Assembly: GCA_963809205.1 (NCBI GenBank)
Contig: CAWEIS010000025.1
Span: forward strand, 1-64,000
Source: DATLLN01 sp963809205
GTDB lineage: Bacteria; Actinomycetota; Thermoleophilia; Gaiellales; JAICJC01
Length of the DNA stretch: 64,000 nt
Reading direction: 5' to 3'
The notes below the pieces were generated by a model. That model was not told the DNA's origin. It saw nothing but the letters and a program-made list of their open reading frames with translations, and made no database searches. Both the position numbers and the translations under genes were made by a program. Below are positions 44,269-52,969 of this stretch, in pieces; the first letter of the stretch is position 1, and the number at the start of each line of letters is the position of its first letter.

Positions 44269-45393
44269 TCAGCCTTCCTTGGCGCGGCGACGGTCTGGGT
44301 CGTACGCCGGGTGGCGGACAACTTCACCTGAGATGAGCGTCGCTCCGACCCGTGCCTCGATTCGGGTACCCGGCTCCGCCAGCGCCGTGTCCAGCTTGGC
44401 GAGCCCAAGCGTCGCGCCACCGAGATGCGGCGAGATGATCGCCTGGGTGACGTAGCCGACCTCCGCTCCGTTGGCAACCAGCACCGCGGCGCTTGCGTCC
44501 GCACCACCCGACTCCAACACAACGCTCGCAAGCCGTCGGCGAGTCGCGTTTCGATCTCGGGCCAGCGCATCCCTCGCAGGGAGGCTCGTCTTGCTGAAGT
44601 CAACCGACCATCCGAGACCGCACTCGTAGGGCGAGACGGTCGAGTCGTACTCGACTCCACCGATGATGAAGCCGCCCTCGATTCGGAGTAGGTCGAGCGC
44701 ATCCATGCCGATCACCCGCATGCCCGTCGGGGTGCCGGCGTCAAGCAGCAAGTCCCAGAGATCGAGGCAGCGGGATCGTTCGACCCACATTTCGTAGCCC
44801 AGTTCCGCGGTGTAGCCCAGCCTCGTCATGAACGCGGGGATACCGGCGAGCTCGACGTCCTCTCGGAACGTGTAGTACGGGAACGTCTCGCCCGACAGGT
44901 CAGAGTCGGTCAGCCCTTGCAGGATGCGCCGGCTCTCGGGACCCTGCAGGCACAGGTGCGGCAGCGCCTCGGTCATCTCTGAGACCGAGATGTCCGTTCC
45001 CTCGGCGCGCCCGGCGAACAGCTCGTAGTCGCGATCATTGGCGCCGCAGAAGCGAACGAAATCCTGCGAGCGGATCATGCACGTGCAGTCGTCGATCATC
45101 TTGCCGTCTTCGTCTGTCAACGCGCCGTATGCGATGCGACCGGTCGGCAACGCCGACAGATCGCGGGCCACTAGACCGTTCATGAACTTCACCGCACCGG
45201 GGCCTTCGATGTCCACCTTTCGCAACATCGAGAAGTCCATCAATGCGGCCGCCTCCCGGCAAGCGCGGTACTCCTCCGCAGTGGTCGACACCGCGGATGG
45301 CGCTAGGTACCCGAACAAGTCCATCCAGAGGTCGGTCATCCCTGCGAGACGCTCATTGAACGCTGTTGGGCGACTAGACGAGGTCGTTGGCAT
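44269..45393 (-). CDS. GcvT-like aminomethyltransferase family protein
   Basis: A 374-residue folate-dependent protein of the GcvT/YgfZ fold. It has YRACREAAALMDFSMLRKVD, FMNGLVARDLSALPTGRIAY, LQGPESRRILQGL and the closing beta-barrel part with VGYVTQAIISPHLGGATLGL. Family members use tetrahydrofolate to take methylene or methyl groups from glycine, sarcosine, dimethylglycine or DMSP. It is a single gene without GcvH or GcvP, so a demethylase role is likelier than glycine cleavage. AGGAG precedes ATG 45393. The frame is intact. Confidence 0.8.
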   Translation of the reverse strand: MPTTSSSRPTAFNERLAGMTDLWMDLFGYLAPSAVSTTAEEYRACREAAALMDFSMLRKVDIEGPGAVKFMNGLVARDLSALPTGRIAYGALTDEDGKMIDDCTCMIRSQDFVRFCGANDRDYELFAGRAEGTDISVSEMTEALPHLCLQGPESRRILQGLTDSDLSGETFPYYTFREDVELAGIPAFMTRLGYTAELGYEMWVERSRCLDLWDLLLDAGTPTGMRVIGMDALDLLRIEGGFIIGGVEYDSTVSPYECGLGWSVDFSKTSLPARDALARDRNATRRRLASVVLESGGADASAAVLVANGAEVGYVTQAIISPHLGGATLGLAKLDTALAEPGTRIEARVGATLISGEVVRHPAYDPDRRRAKEG

Positions 45394-45661
45394 GGGTTCT
45401 CCTGATTGGGCTGTCGTCCGAAACCTTATCGAGTGCGCGGCGGACTCGGAGCCGGCGGCTTACTCGCCGCGATGTCCCCCGGGTGGCGGCCTCGATGCCG
45501 GTAACGGTTCCGCGCCGAAGGCTGCCACCCACGGCTTGCCTGCGGTGTGTGACATCCAGCTGGCGTCGATCGAATCGGGTGTCGTGTCCGTCAGGTGGGT
45601 CTGCCAGACTGACCTGCGCCAGGGCGACGTAGCCGCGGCCAAGCGATTGACGGAGCGATGA
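45392..45661 (+). CDS. Possible small protein, 89 residues
   Basis: ATG 45392 overlaps the divergent GcvT-like start by two bases. The frame contains VRNLIECAADSEPAAYSPR and a C-terminal stretch, VCDIQLASIESGVVSVRWVC, followed by QTDLRQGDVAAAKRLTER. The third codon positions are GC-rich as in real genes here. It has no recognised family and no ribosome site. It ends 70 bases before the ammonium transporter start. Confidence 0.3.
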   Translation: MGSPDWAVVRNLIECAADSEPAAYSPRCPPGGGLDAGNGSAPKAATHGLPAVCDIQLASIESGVVSVRWVCQTDLRQGDVAAAKRLTER

Positions 45662-45731
45662 GGCTCCGGTTCCTCAGCCGAGGGCCGGAGCCTCGTCGCG
45701 TTTACGGACACGGGCGACGGAGGAGGTGGCG

Positions 45732-47099
45732 ATGACAGCGGGTGATCTCACGATCGGCATCAACACGGTGTGGGTGGTGATTGCGGCCGTGCTGGTGATG
45801 TTCATGCAGGCTGGGTTCGCGTTTCTCGAGGCCGGCATGACGCGGATGAAGAACGCCGGTCACGTGGCCGCCAAGAACGTGCTCACGTTTGCGCTGTGCT
45901 CGCTCGTGTACTGGGCGATCGGCTTCGGTATCGCCTTCGGCAACGGCAACGGGCTGATCGGCACCAGCGGGTACGTGCCCGACGCCTCCGCGCTGCTGTC
46001 CGTGGGCAAGGCTCCCTTCAGCTTCTTCGGCGGGATCCCCGGTGGCGCCGGCTACCTGTTCGAGGTGGTGTTCGCCGGTGTCTCGGTGGCGATCGTGTGG
46101 GGCGGCATGGCCGAGCGGGCGAAGCTGTGGGTCTACTTCGCCTTCGGTGCGGCCTTCACGATCATCTATTCGGTCGTCAGCCACTGGGTGTGGCAGAGCG
46201 ATGGTTGGCTGTTCGGGCTGGGCATGCAGGACTTCGCCGGCTCGACCGTCGTGCACTACCAGGGCGCGCTGGCGGCGCTGGCCGGGGCGCTGCTGCTCGG
46301 TCCCCGCATCGGCCGGTTCGGACCGAACGGGCAGTCAAACGCGATCGCCGGCCACAACCTGCCCTACGCCGTGCTGGGCACGATCATCCTATGGTTTGGC
46401 TGGTTCGGTTTCAACCCGGGCTCGACGCTCGGCATCGTCTCCGGAGACCGGATCGGGTTCTTCGCGTACGTCGCGACAACCACCAACCTGGCGGCGGCCG
46501 CCGGTGGGCTGAGCGGGATTATGGTCAGCTGGGCGTTCGTGCACCGCAAGCCCGACTTGTCGATGTTGCTAAACGGCGTGCTGGCTGCCCTGGTCGCGAT
46601 CACCGCGGCCTGTGGCTTCGTCGAGCCCTGGGCAGCGGTGCTGATCGGCGCCGTGGCGGCAGCCGTGGCGGTGTGGGGGATCGGCTTCGTGGAGCGGCTG
46701 GGCATCGACGATCCGATCGGCGCCGTGGCGGTGCACGGCATGGCCGGCGTCTGGGGGACGCTGGCGACCGGGCTGTTCGCGGTGCCGTCGCTCGCGGCCA
46801 CGCTTGCCACCGGCCGCGGCGGCCTGCTCTACACCGGCGACCCGCACCAGCTGGGCGTGCAGGCCCTGGGCCTGGTGTCGGTCGGCCTGTTCACCTTCAC
46901 CGCCTCGTTCGGGGTGCTGTGGGCGATGAACCGGCTGTGGGGGATCCGGGTCGAAGAGCGCAGCGAGGTGGACGGGCTCGATCTAGCCGAGCACGGCACC
47001 TGGGGGTATCCCGAGTTCGCCGGGGCAGCGGTGGTGTCGGTCGCAGACGCCCGCCGGGCAGCGACTGTGCCGGCCGAGCCGAGCCCGCAGGCGGCCTGA
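45732..47099 (+). CDS. amt: Ammonium transporter (Amt/MEP)
   Basis: A 455-residue protein with eleven membrane helices. The substrate path shows FAGSTVVHYQGALAALAGAL (with the first pore His), FGWFGFNPGS and AVAVHGMAGVWGTLATGLF (second pore His). The first helices read MQAGFAFLEAGMTRMKNAG. It moves ammonium or ammonia into the cell. ATG 45732 is preferred because AGGAGG lies just before it; GTG 45726 is also in frame. The usual partner GlnK is not in the window, so regulation is left to an unlinked PII or none. Confidence 0.95.
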   Translation: MTAGDLTIGINTVWVVIAAVLVMFMQAGFAFLEAGMTRMKNAGHVAAKNVLTFALCSLVYWAIGFGIAFGNGNGLIGTSGYVPDASALLSVGKAPFSFFGGIPGGAGYLFEVVFAGVSVAIVWGGMAERAKLWVYFAFGAAFTIIYSVVSHWVWQSDGWLFGLGMQDFAGSTVVHYQGALAALAGALLLGPRIGRFGPNGQSNAIAGHNLPYAVLGTIILWFGWFGFNPGSTLGIVSGDRIGFFAYVATTTNLAAAAGGLSGIMVSWAFVHRKPDLSMLLNGVLAALVAITAACGFVEPWAAVLIGAVAAAVAVWGIGFVERLGIDDPIGAVAVHGMAGVWGTLATGLFAVPSLAATLATGRGGLLYTGDPHQLGVQALGLVSVGLFTFTASFGVLWAMNRLWGIRVEERSEVDGLDLAEHGTWGYPEFAGAAVVSVADARRAATVPAEPSPQAA

Positions 47100-47793
47100 C
47101 CACACGCGGTGTGAAAGCTGATCAACGCTGTCTTCCTCAGAGGTGGTCATGGACGCCTCCGCGCGGCGCGCTCGCGCGGCGGTCTACGTGCATTTCCGCA
47201 TCTCAGGGACGGAAGCTCTCTCAGACCACTTCATCACAAGGGAAGGCTGCAGAATCCGGACGTTGAGGTGGGTAAGGCCAGTCTGTCAGAGGTGAGGTAT
47301 CCGACGATTGGCGACGAATCCCGTGCTTTCCGTGTCGTGGTCTCCGTCTCGAGTTCCGGCCCGACCTTCAAGCTGTAAATCGACTACATCGTGTACCGCG
47401 TGGGTCGCGGGTCGGTTTGATGCTTGGCACCAACCTGAGCGATCCCATCGATCCCATCCTGTTCGTCCACGTGATGCGGAAGGTGGCCGCCCGCGGCGCA
47501 GATGCGTCGACCGCGGCCGCCTAACGCGGTGGCCGGTCGCCGATCGCAACGACGAAACGCTGACGTGCAGCGCGCCGTGAGGCGGGCTAGGCCGCGGATC
47601 ACGACCTGTTCGACCGCTTGCGCCGGCGGGTAGACCGGAAGTGCCGCGGTATTCGTGACGTCTACCTGGACGGTGTCGAGTGCGGCGGGGGGCTTCTGCG
47701 CACTGGGGGCGACTTCTTGCTCGCTCTCGCGGTGGGAGTTCGCGTCTGCCGTTCTGTACTCCGATCATTAGAGCGGCGGCGACGGCCGGCTCT
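47100..47793. other. Gap without a supported gene
   Basis: About 700 bases between Amt and the cyclase gene. A 34-residue frame, ATG 47420 to TAA 47522-47524, reads LSDPIDPILFVHVMRKVAAR and GADASTAAA, which looks coding but is short. A minus-strand stretch near 47600-47720 also reads like protein. These could be remnants. No promoter pair or terminator is clear. Confidence 0.45.
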
Positions 47794-47799
47794 TAGACT
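47794..47799 (+). promoter_or_regulatory. -10 box of the cyclase-AAA-TPR gene (leaderless)
   Basis: TAGACT ends exactly six bases before ATG 47806, with no Shine-Dalgarno. Confidence 0.5.
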
Positions 47800-47805
47800 G
47801 TCGCC

Positions 47806-50800
47806 ATGCGCGTTTGCGCCGTATGTCACAATCCTGCTTCCGAGGAGGCGCGGTTCTGCTCGCGTTGTGGGGCGCTGCTCGCCGAGTTCCCCGAGCAGGA
47901 GGAACGCAAGGTGGTGACCGCGCTGTTCGCCGATCTGGCCGGGTTCACAAGCATGAGCGAGGACCTCGACGTCGAGGAAGTACGCCGCACTTTGGCGGTC
48001 TACTACCACCTGGTGCGACGCGAGCTCGCGCTCTTCGGCGGGACGGTTGAGAAGTTCATCGGCGATGCAGTGGTCGGGATCTTCGGCACGCCGGTCTCGC
48101 ATGAGGACGACGCCGAGCGAGCCGTTCGGGCGGCGCTCGCGATCCAGGAGGCGCTGCGGGAGCGGCGTCGGAGCGACACCAGGTTCACTGTTCGCGTGCG
48201 CGTCGGCGTGAACACGGGCGAGGCGCTAGTCGCGCTCCACGCTCCGCAGACCGGCGAGGGGCTGGCGGTGGGCGATGTTCTGAACACCGCTGCGCGATTG
48301 CAGTCCGTCGCGCCGGTCGACGGTGTGCTGGTGGGTGAGGCGACCTACCGGGCCACCAGCCGTGCGATCCGGTATAGGGAGGCGGACGCGGTGACCCTGA
48401 AGGGGAAGCGTGACCCGGTGGGGGTGTGGATCGCGGAGGAGGCGAGATCGCCTGGCGCCGACGAGCCCGAGGCGGGCTTGCCACTCGTGGGGCGGCAGGC
48501 GCAGCTCGGTGAGCTCTGGTCGGCGCTCGGTTCGGTTCGACAAACCCGCACACCTCGCCTCGTGACCCTGGTCGGCGACCCGGGTATTGGCAAGAGCCGG
48601 CTGGTGGCCGAGTTTCTGGCGCGTCTCGAAGCCGACCCCGAGCAGATCGCATATCGCAGGGGTCGTTCGCTGCCGTACGGCGACGGCGTCACCTTCTGGG
48701 CGCTGGCGGAGATCGTGAAGGCCGAGGCGGGGATTCTCCACTCGGACGACGCCGAGACCGCCAGTGCCAAGCTGCGCCGCGCTGTTGTCAGCCCCGCCGA
48801 CGACCCTGCGGTTGCCGACTGGATGCTCCGCGAGCTTCGCCCTCTGGTCGGGCTGGAGACCCACCAGGAGCTCGGCGGCGACCGGCAGGTCGAGGCATTC
48901 GCGGCGTGGAGGCGGTTCATCGAGGAACTCGCCGGACGGGCGCCGCTAGTACTGGTCTTCGAGGATCTGCACTGGGCGGACGTGGCGCTGCTCGATTTCA
49001 TTGAGCAGTTGCTCGAGTGGACGACCGACACCCCGCTGCTCGTGCTCTGCACCGCACGGCCGGAACTGCTGGAGCGCCGGCCGGCGTGGGGCGGGACGGG
49101 CACAGTCGTGCTGCCACCGCTGTCGGAGGCCGAGACCGAGTCGCTCGTCACGGCGCTGCTCGACGAGCTGCCGCTCCCCGCCGCGGCCCAAGCCGCCCTA
49201 CTGGAACGCGCCCACGGCAACCCGCTGTACGCACAGGAGTACGTGCGGATGCTGTTCGACCGTGGCCTGATCGTCCGCAGGGACGACCGCTGGACGGTCT
49301 CGACCGACGAGGAGCTGCCGCTCCCGGAGACTGTGCACGGCATCATCGCCGCCCGCCTCGACGCCCTGACGTCCGACGAGAAGGCGGTGATCCAGGACGC
49401 CTCAGTGATCGGCAAGGTGGTCTGGCCGGCGGCGGTCGCCCACGTCGAGCGGCGCGACCAGTCCTTCGTCGATCGGCAGCTCCAGGCCCTGCGGCGCAAG
49501 CAGCTCCTTCGGCTCGAGCACCACACCTCCGTTGCTGCCGAGACGCAGTACGCGTTCACGCACGCACTCTTTCGCGACATCGCCTACTCGCAGATCATCC
49601 GCTCCGCGCGCGCCGACAAGCACGTGCGCGCGGCCCAGTGGATCGAGTCCCTCGGCGATCGTAGTGACCGGGTCGAACTACTCGCCCACCATTACGTCAC
49701 CGCCCTCGAGTTGGGAACTGCCTCCGGCGTGGCGGATCGATTGCCGGACAGGGCCAGAGGGGCGCTGCTGGAGGCAGCCGACAGAGCGCTCGGCATGAGC
49801 GCGTACGCGGCGGCCGCGCGCTTCTACCGGTCGGCCTTCGAGCTGCTGGGCGACGACGTTCCACCGACCCTCCGGTACCGCTACGCCAAGGCGCGGATGT
49901 ACAGCGAGGAGGTGCTGCCAGACAATCTGGCGTCGATCGCTGGCGAGCTCGCCGAGAGCGGTGATCTCGAGACGGCCTCCGAGATCGAGAGCGAGCTGGG
50001 ACTGTGGCACGACCAGCAGGGGCACAAGGACGAAGCGCTGATCCACCTGCTGCGCGGTTTCGCGCTACTTGACCCGGAGCCGCCATCGAGCACCAAGGCC
50101 AGCGCCCTGGTGTCGCTGGCGAGCGTGTACGTCCTACGCGGGCGGCTGCACGAGGCGATCGAGGCGGCGGTTGAGTCTGGCGACATGGCCACGGCTCTGG
50201 GGATCGACGATCTGGCAGCGTGGAGCCACCAGACGCTCGCGCTGGCCTACCTCCAAGGCGGGGACGTTCGCGGCATCGACGAGTTCGAGCACGCGCACGC
50301 GATCGCTCGCGATCTCGAGTCGTATGACGGCGCGATGATAGAGCACAACTACGGTGTCGGATTGCTCGCTCTAGGCGACCTCCCGGGAGCCAGAGCCGTT
50401 CAGCTTCACGCTAAGGAGCGCGCCCGGCGCCTGGGGCTGTCGTACGCCACCCGACTCGTCGACTCGGCGCTTGCGTGCATCCACTACCACTCAGGTGAAT
50501 GGGATGAGGCCCGAGCGATCGCCGCCCGCGTGATCGCCGCCGCTGACGGCACTGCGCATCACGGTGACGCAGTCGATGCACACTCGGTGTGTGGCCGAAT
50601 CGATCTGGCGACCGGCGATCATGAGCCGGCGTCGCAGCATGCTGAGGCGGCGGTCGCGCTCGCGCGTGAGATCGGCGAGCCGCAGTACTTCGTTCCATCC
50701 TTCGGGCTCCGGGCGCAGATCCACGTCCAGGACGGCCAGCTCGCCGAGGCAGCCGAACTGCTCGACGAGCTCCTCGAACGGTGGTGGATCGGTGTTGCCA

Positions 50801-51033
50801 TCTCGGCAGAGTCGCTCGCCTGCGCCGCGATTGCCGCCCGTGGGGTACCCGGCGTCAATAAGGCCTTCGTCGATGCAACGTCTGCGTACCCGTTGCCCAG
50901 CCGGTGGGTGCAGGCCGCGCACCTCCTCGCGGCCGGGTGCTGGAAGCAGGCGGCTGCCGTCTACGCGGACATCGGGTCGTTGCCCAACGAAGCCCTGGCG
51001 CGGACTTCCTCAGCAAGATCCGCGGCCTCGTGA
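47806..51033 (+). CDS. Class III nucleotide cyclase-AAA-TPR protein
   Basis: A 1075-residue intact protein. Residues 4-21 form a zinc ribbon (CAVC...CSRC). Residues 35-200 are a class III adenylyl cyclase domain: metal Asp 43 (LFADLAGFT), Lys 83 and Asp 87 (VEKFIGDAVVGIFG), and VGDVLNTAARL with the Asn and Arg of the transition state, so it should be active on ATP. An AAA ATPase follows (Walker A VGDPGIGKSR, Walker B VLVFEDLHWAD), then about 500 residues of TPR-like helices. It lacks the LuxR-type DNA-binding end of MalT-like relatives. It is probably a signalling protein whose cyclase is controlled by the ATPase/TPR part. Confidence 0.9.
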   Translation: MRVCAVCHNPASEEARFCSRCGALLAEFPEQEERKVVTALFADLAGFTSMSEDLDVEEVRRTLAVYYHLVRRELALFGGTVEKFIGDAVVGIFGTPVSHEDDAERAVRAALAIQEALRERRRSDTRFTVRVRVGVNTGEALVALHAPQTGEGLAVGDVLNTAARLQSVAPVDGVLVGEATYRATSRAIRYREADAVTLKGKRDPVGVWIAEEARSPGADEPEAGLPLVGRQAQLGELWSALGSVRQTRTPRLVTLVGDPGIGKSRLVAEFLARLEADPEQIAYRRGRSLPYGDGVTFWALAEIVKAEAGILHSDDAETASAKLRRAVVSPADDPAVADWMLRELRPLVGLETHQELGGDRQVEAFAAWRRFIEELAGRAPLVLVFEDLHWADVALLDFIEQLLEWTTDTPLLVLCTARPELLERRPAWGGTGTVVLPPLSEAETESLVTALLDELPLPAAAQAALLERAHGNPLYAQEYVRMLFDRGLIVRRDDRWTVSTDEELPLPETVHGIIAARLDALTSDEKAVIQDASVIGKVVWPAAVAHVERRDQSFVDRQLQALRRKQLLRLEHHTSVAAETQYAFTHALFRDIAYSQIIRSARADKHVRAAQWIESLGDRSDRVELLAHHYVTALELGTASGVADRLPDRARGALLEAADRALGMSAYAAAARFYRSAFELLGDDVPPTLRYRYAKARMYSEEVLPDNLASIAGELAESGDLETASEIESELGLWHDQQGHKDEALIHLLRGFALLDPEPPSSTKASALVSLASVYVLRGRLHEAIEAAVESGDMATALGIDDLAAWSHQTLALAYLQGGDVRGIDEFEHAHAIARDLESYDGAMIEHNYGVGLLALGDLPGARAVQLHAKERARRLGLSYATRLVDSALACIHYHSGEWDEARAIAARVIAAADGTAHHGDAVDAHSVCGRIDLATGDHEPASQHAEAAVALAREIGEPQYFVPSFGLRAQIHVQDGQLAEAAELLDELLERWWIGVAISAESLACAAIAARGVPGVNKAFVDATSAYPLPSRWVQAAHLLAAGCWKQAAAVYADIGSLPNEALARTSSARSAAS

Positions 51034-51076
51034 GAGGATTCCAACATTGAGTCAATCAGCACGAGGGGGAACCATC

Positions 51077-51514
51077 ATGGGCGCGGGATCAAAATTCGAC
51101 CAGCCTCTGACGCTGATCGAGGACGGACACAAAGTTATCGCCTGCGGGCCGCTTCAGTTCCAGGCTTTTGACGTACGCGCGGAAGTCACGATCCACCTCG
51201 AGCAAGACGGACGCGGCAAGGCCGTGACGACCAAAATTTTTCCAAACACGAACTTCGACAAGACGCGGGGCCGAGCACGCGTTGGCACCGAAGACGACGA
51301 ATGGATGATGCGCGCTACAGTCGAGCCGCATCGCATGCACAAGAAGCTGCGAAGCGTGGACTGGGCAAATGCGGCGTTCGTCACCGCTCCGAACCCTGGA
51401 CCGCGCGTTGTCGGCCATGGGGTGATCACATACTACCGGTGGAACGGCGACAGTAATACCAAGACGTGGGTGGGGGACGCGGACGGCAACGGTCTCAACG
51501 CGCGCTGGCAGTAA
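51077..51514 (+). CDS. Hypothetical protein, 145 residues
   Basis: An intact frame starting at ATG 51077 after AGGGGGAACC. The product has a beta-rich look (VRAEVTIHLEQDGRGKAVTT, VTAPNPGPRVVGHGVITYYR) and contains no signal peptide, membrane helix or known motif. It starts 43 bases after the cyclase stop and may be co-transcribed. Its codons are a little less GC-rich than those of its neighbours, in line with an accessory origin. Confidence 0.6.
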   Translation: MGAGSKFDQPLTLIEDGHKVIACGPLQFQAFDVRAEVTIHLEQDGRGKAVTTKIFPNTNFDKTRGRARVGTEDDEWMMRATVEPHRMHKKLRSVDWANAAFVTAPNPGPRVVGHGVITYYRWNGDSNTKTWVGDADGNGLNARWQ

Positions 51515-51562
51515 CCGCGACCGCCTCTCCGCGACGCGGTGTAACTGCACAGCGCCTGCCGT

Positions 51563-51568
51563 TAGATT
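51563..51568 (+). promoter_or_regulatory. -10 box of the endonuclease remnant (leaderless)
   Basis: TAGATT ends six bases before ATG 51575. The promoter appears preserved although the gene is truncated. Confidence 0.45.
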
Positions 51569-51574
51569 GCGAAC

Positions 51575-51784
51575 ATGATCCGCCTCGTCAGCTGGAACCT
51601 CGCGGGCCGCGACCTCGTCGGCGACCTGCATCACCTCGACGTTGATATTGCACTCCTTCAAGAGGCTCGATTGCCAAGCCCCTTGTCGGCGCTTCAGGTC
51701 GTGCCAGCTGATCCGATCGCGTGGTCAACGGCAGGCTGGGGGAACCGGGAACATGCGGTCTTGACACAAGCCGGGTCGCGCTAA
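51575..51784 (+). pseudogene. Endonuclease/exonuclease/phosphatase family remnant
   Basis: The first 30 residues (MIRLVSWNLAGRD, then DVDIALLQEARLP) carry the two opening motifs of the endonuclease/exonuclease/phosphatase superfamily: the Asn of SWN and the metal-binding Glu of LLQEA. The frame stops after 69 residues, where about 250 are expected, so the remaining catalytic His and Asp are lost. The DUF488 gene follows at once. Confidence 0.7.
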
Positions 51785-51822
51785 CCCCGACGGGTCGGGC
51801 CCCACCTCACAAGCCCGTCAGT

Positions 51823-51828
51823 GAGAAT
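51823..51828 (+). promoter_or_regulatory. -10 box of the DUF488 gene (leaderless)
   Basis: GAGAAT ends six bases before GTG 51835. The match to TANNNT is partial. Confidence 0.3.
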
Positions 51829-51834
51829 GGACGG

Positions 51835-52314
51835 GTGCCGGACATGCTGACCATCGGCGCCTACGGCTGGAGCGAAGCGGCGTTCTTCGATGCGCTGATC
51901 GCCGCCCGGCCGGGCGTCCTCTGTGACATCCGCCGCCGGCGCGGCGTCCGTGGGCGGGAATACGCGTTCGTCAACAGCACCCGGCTGCAGCTGCGGCTGG
52001 CCGAGCTCGGCATCGCCTACGTGCACCGGCTCGACCTGGCGCCGCCTCAAGAGATCCGCGCGATGCAGGCACGGGCGGACGCCCGCGACCACGTTGCCTA
52101 CCGGGAGCGGTCGCGGCTGAGCGAGCAGTTCATCGCCGCCTATACGGCGGCCTGCCTGGACGGCTTCGATGCCGCGGCGTTCGCCGAGGAGCTGGGCGGC
52201 GACGGCCCGATCTGCCTGTTCTGCGTGGAGCGGGAGCCGCTCGCCTGCCACCGCTCGCTGGTCGCCGACCGGCTCGCCGCGGCCGGCGCCACCGTGCGCC
52301 ACCTTCGGCCCTAG
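51835..52314 (+). CDS. DUF488 family protein
   Basis: A 159-residue protein of the DUF488 family. It has MLTIGAYGWSEAAFFDALI near the start, DIRRRRGVRGREYAFVN, LGIAYVHRLDLAPPQEIR and the C-terminal cysteine motif ICLFCVEREPLACHRSLVAD that marks the family. The C-x-(8)-C-H-R motif may bind a metal or act as a redox centre; the function is unknown. GTG 51835 is favoured by the box six bases upstream; ATG 51844 is the alternative. Its TAG shares bases with the stop of the convergent TetR gene. Confidence 0.85.
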   Translation: MPDMLTIGAYGWSEAAFFDALIAARPGVLCDIRRRRGVRGREYAFVNSTRLQLRLAELGIAYVHRLDLAPPQEIRAMQARADARDHVAYRERSRLSEQFIAAYTAACLDGFDAAAFAEELGGDGPICLFCVEREPLACHRSLVADRLAAAGATVRHLRP

Positions 52315-52898
52315 CGCCGCAGCCCCGCCACCAGCGCCCCCAGCGCGTCCCGCCAGATCCGCTCCTCCTGGCCCGCCGCCAGCATCCCCCGCAGCTCGAT
52401 CGCGGCCATGCCTTCGCACAGCGCGTGGAACTCGCGTGCCACCTCCTGCACGTCGCGACCGCCGAGGTCGACGCGCTCGACCAGCGCCACCAGCTGCGCC
52501 CACGCCTCCCACCCGACGTCCCGGAACTCCCGGGCCAGTGTGGGATCAGGCATCGCCCACTGGATCGCGATCTCGAACAGTGCGGGGTGCTCGACGGCGA
52601 ACCGCCGGAACACCATCACGCCGGCCTCGACCAGGTCGGCTGCCGGATCGTCGGTCCGCGGACGGGCCGCGACCCGCCTGCCCAGCATCTCGAAGCCGCG
52701 CACGCCGAGGGCGACCAAGAGGCCGTCCTTGGAGCCGTACACGCTGTAGACGGCGCGCGTGCTGACACCGACACCGTCCGCCACCCGGCGCACGGTCAAT
52801 GCGGCGGCGCCCTCCGCCTCGACCAGCCGTTCGGCCTCGTCGAGCAGCGCCCGGGCGGTCTGCTCGTCGTGCTCGCGCGGTCGGCCGGCCATCGCCAT
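52311..52898 (-). CDS. TetR/AcrR family transcriptional regulator
   Basis: A 195-residue regulator. The helix-turn-helix lies at about residues 14-60 (LVEAEGAAALTVRRVADGVG, STRAVYSVYGSKDGLL), with a TetR_C_33-like ligand domain (FAVEHPALFEIAIQWAMPD). The divergent hydrolase gene shares a clear operator. ATG 52892 (second Met) is eight bases from TATGCT and could be a leaderless start. Its stop codon and that of DUF488 overlap in the palindrome CTAG at 52311-52314. It probably represses itself and the hydrolase. Confidence 0.85.
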   Translation of the reverse strand: MAMAGRPREHDEQTARALLDEAERLVEAEGAAALTVRRVADGVGVSTRAVYSVYGSKDGLLVALGVRGFEMLGRRVAARPRTDDPAADLVEAGVMVFRRFAVEHPALFEIAIQWAMPDPTLAREFRDVGWEAWAQLVALVERVDLGGRDVQEVAREFHALCEGMAAIELRGMLAAGQEERIWRDALGALVAGLRR

Positions 52899-52906
52899 GC
52901 AGCATA

Positions 52907-52951
52907 TCGCAACGCTGTTTCGGAATGTGGTATAACGCGACAGTGTTGCGA
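52907..52951. promoter_or_regulatory. Operator and promoters, TetR/hydrolase divergent pair
   Basis: TCGCAACGCTGT (52907-52918) and ACAGTGTTGCGA (52940-52951) form an inverted repeat with one mismatch. TATAAC (52931-52936) between the arms can act as -10 box for the hydrolase, and TATGCT on the minus strand for the regulator. Binding would cover both promoters. Confidence 0.7.
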
Positions 52952-52969
52952 AATCGAAGGAGGTTCACC

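Noticed and set aside
45770..47266. A 498-codon plus-strand frame inside amt
   Set aside because: It is the +1 shadow of the ammonium transporter, Arg/Gly-rich and without family motifs.
29400..51800. Integrated phage or conjugative element
   Set aside because: No integrase, transposase, phage structural or transfer gene, attachment repeat or tRNA was found at the borders.
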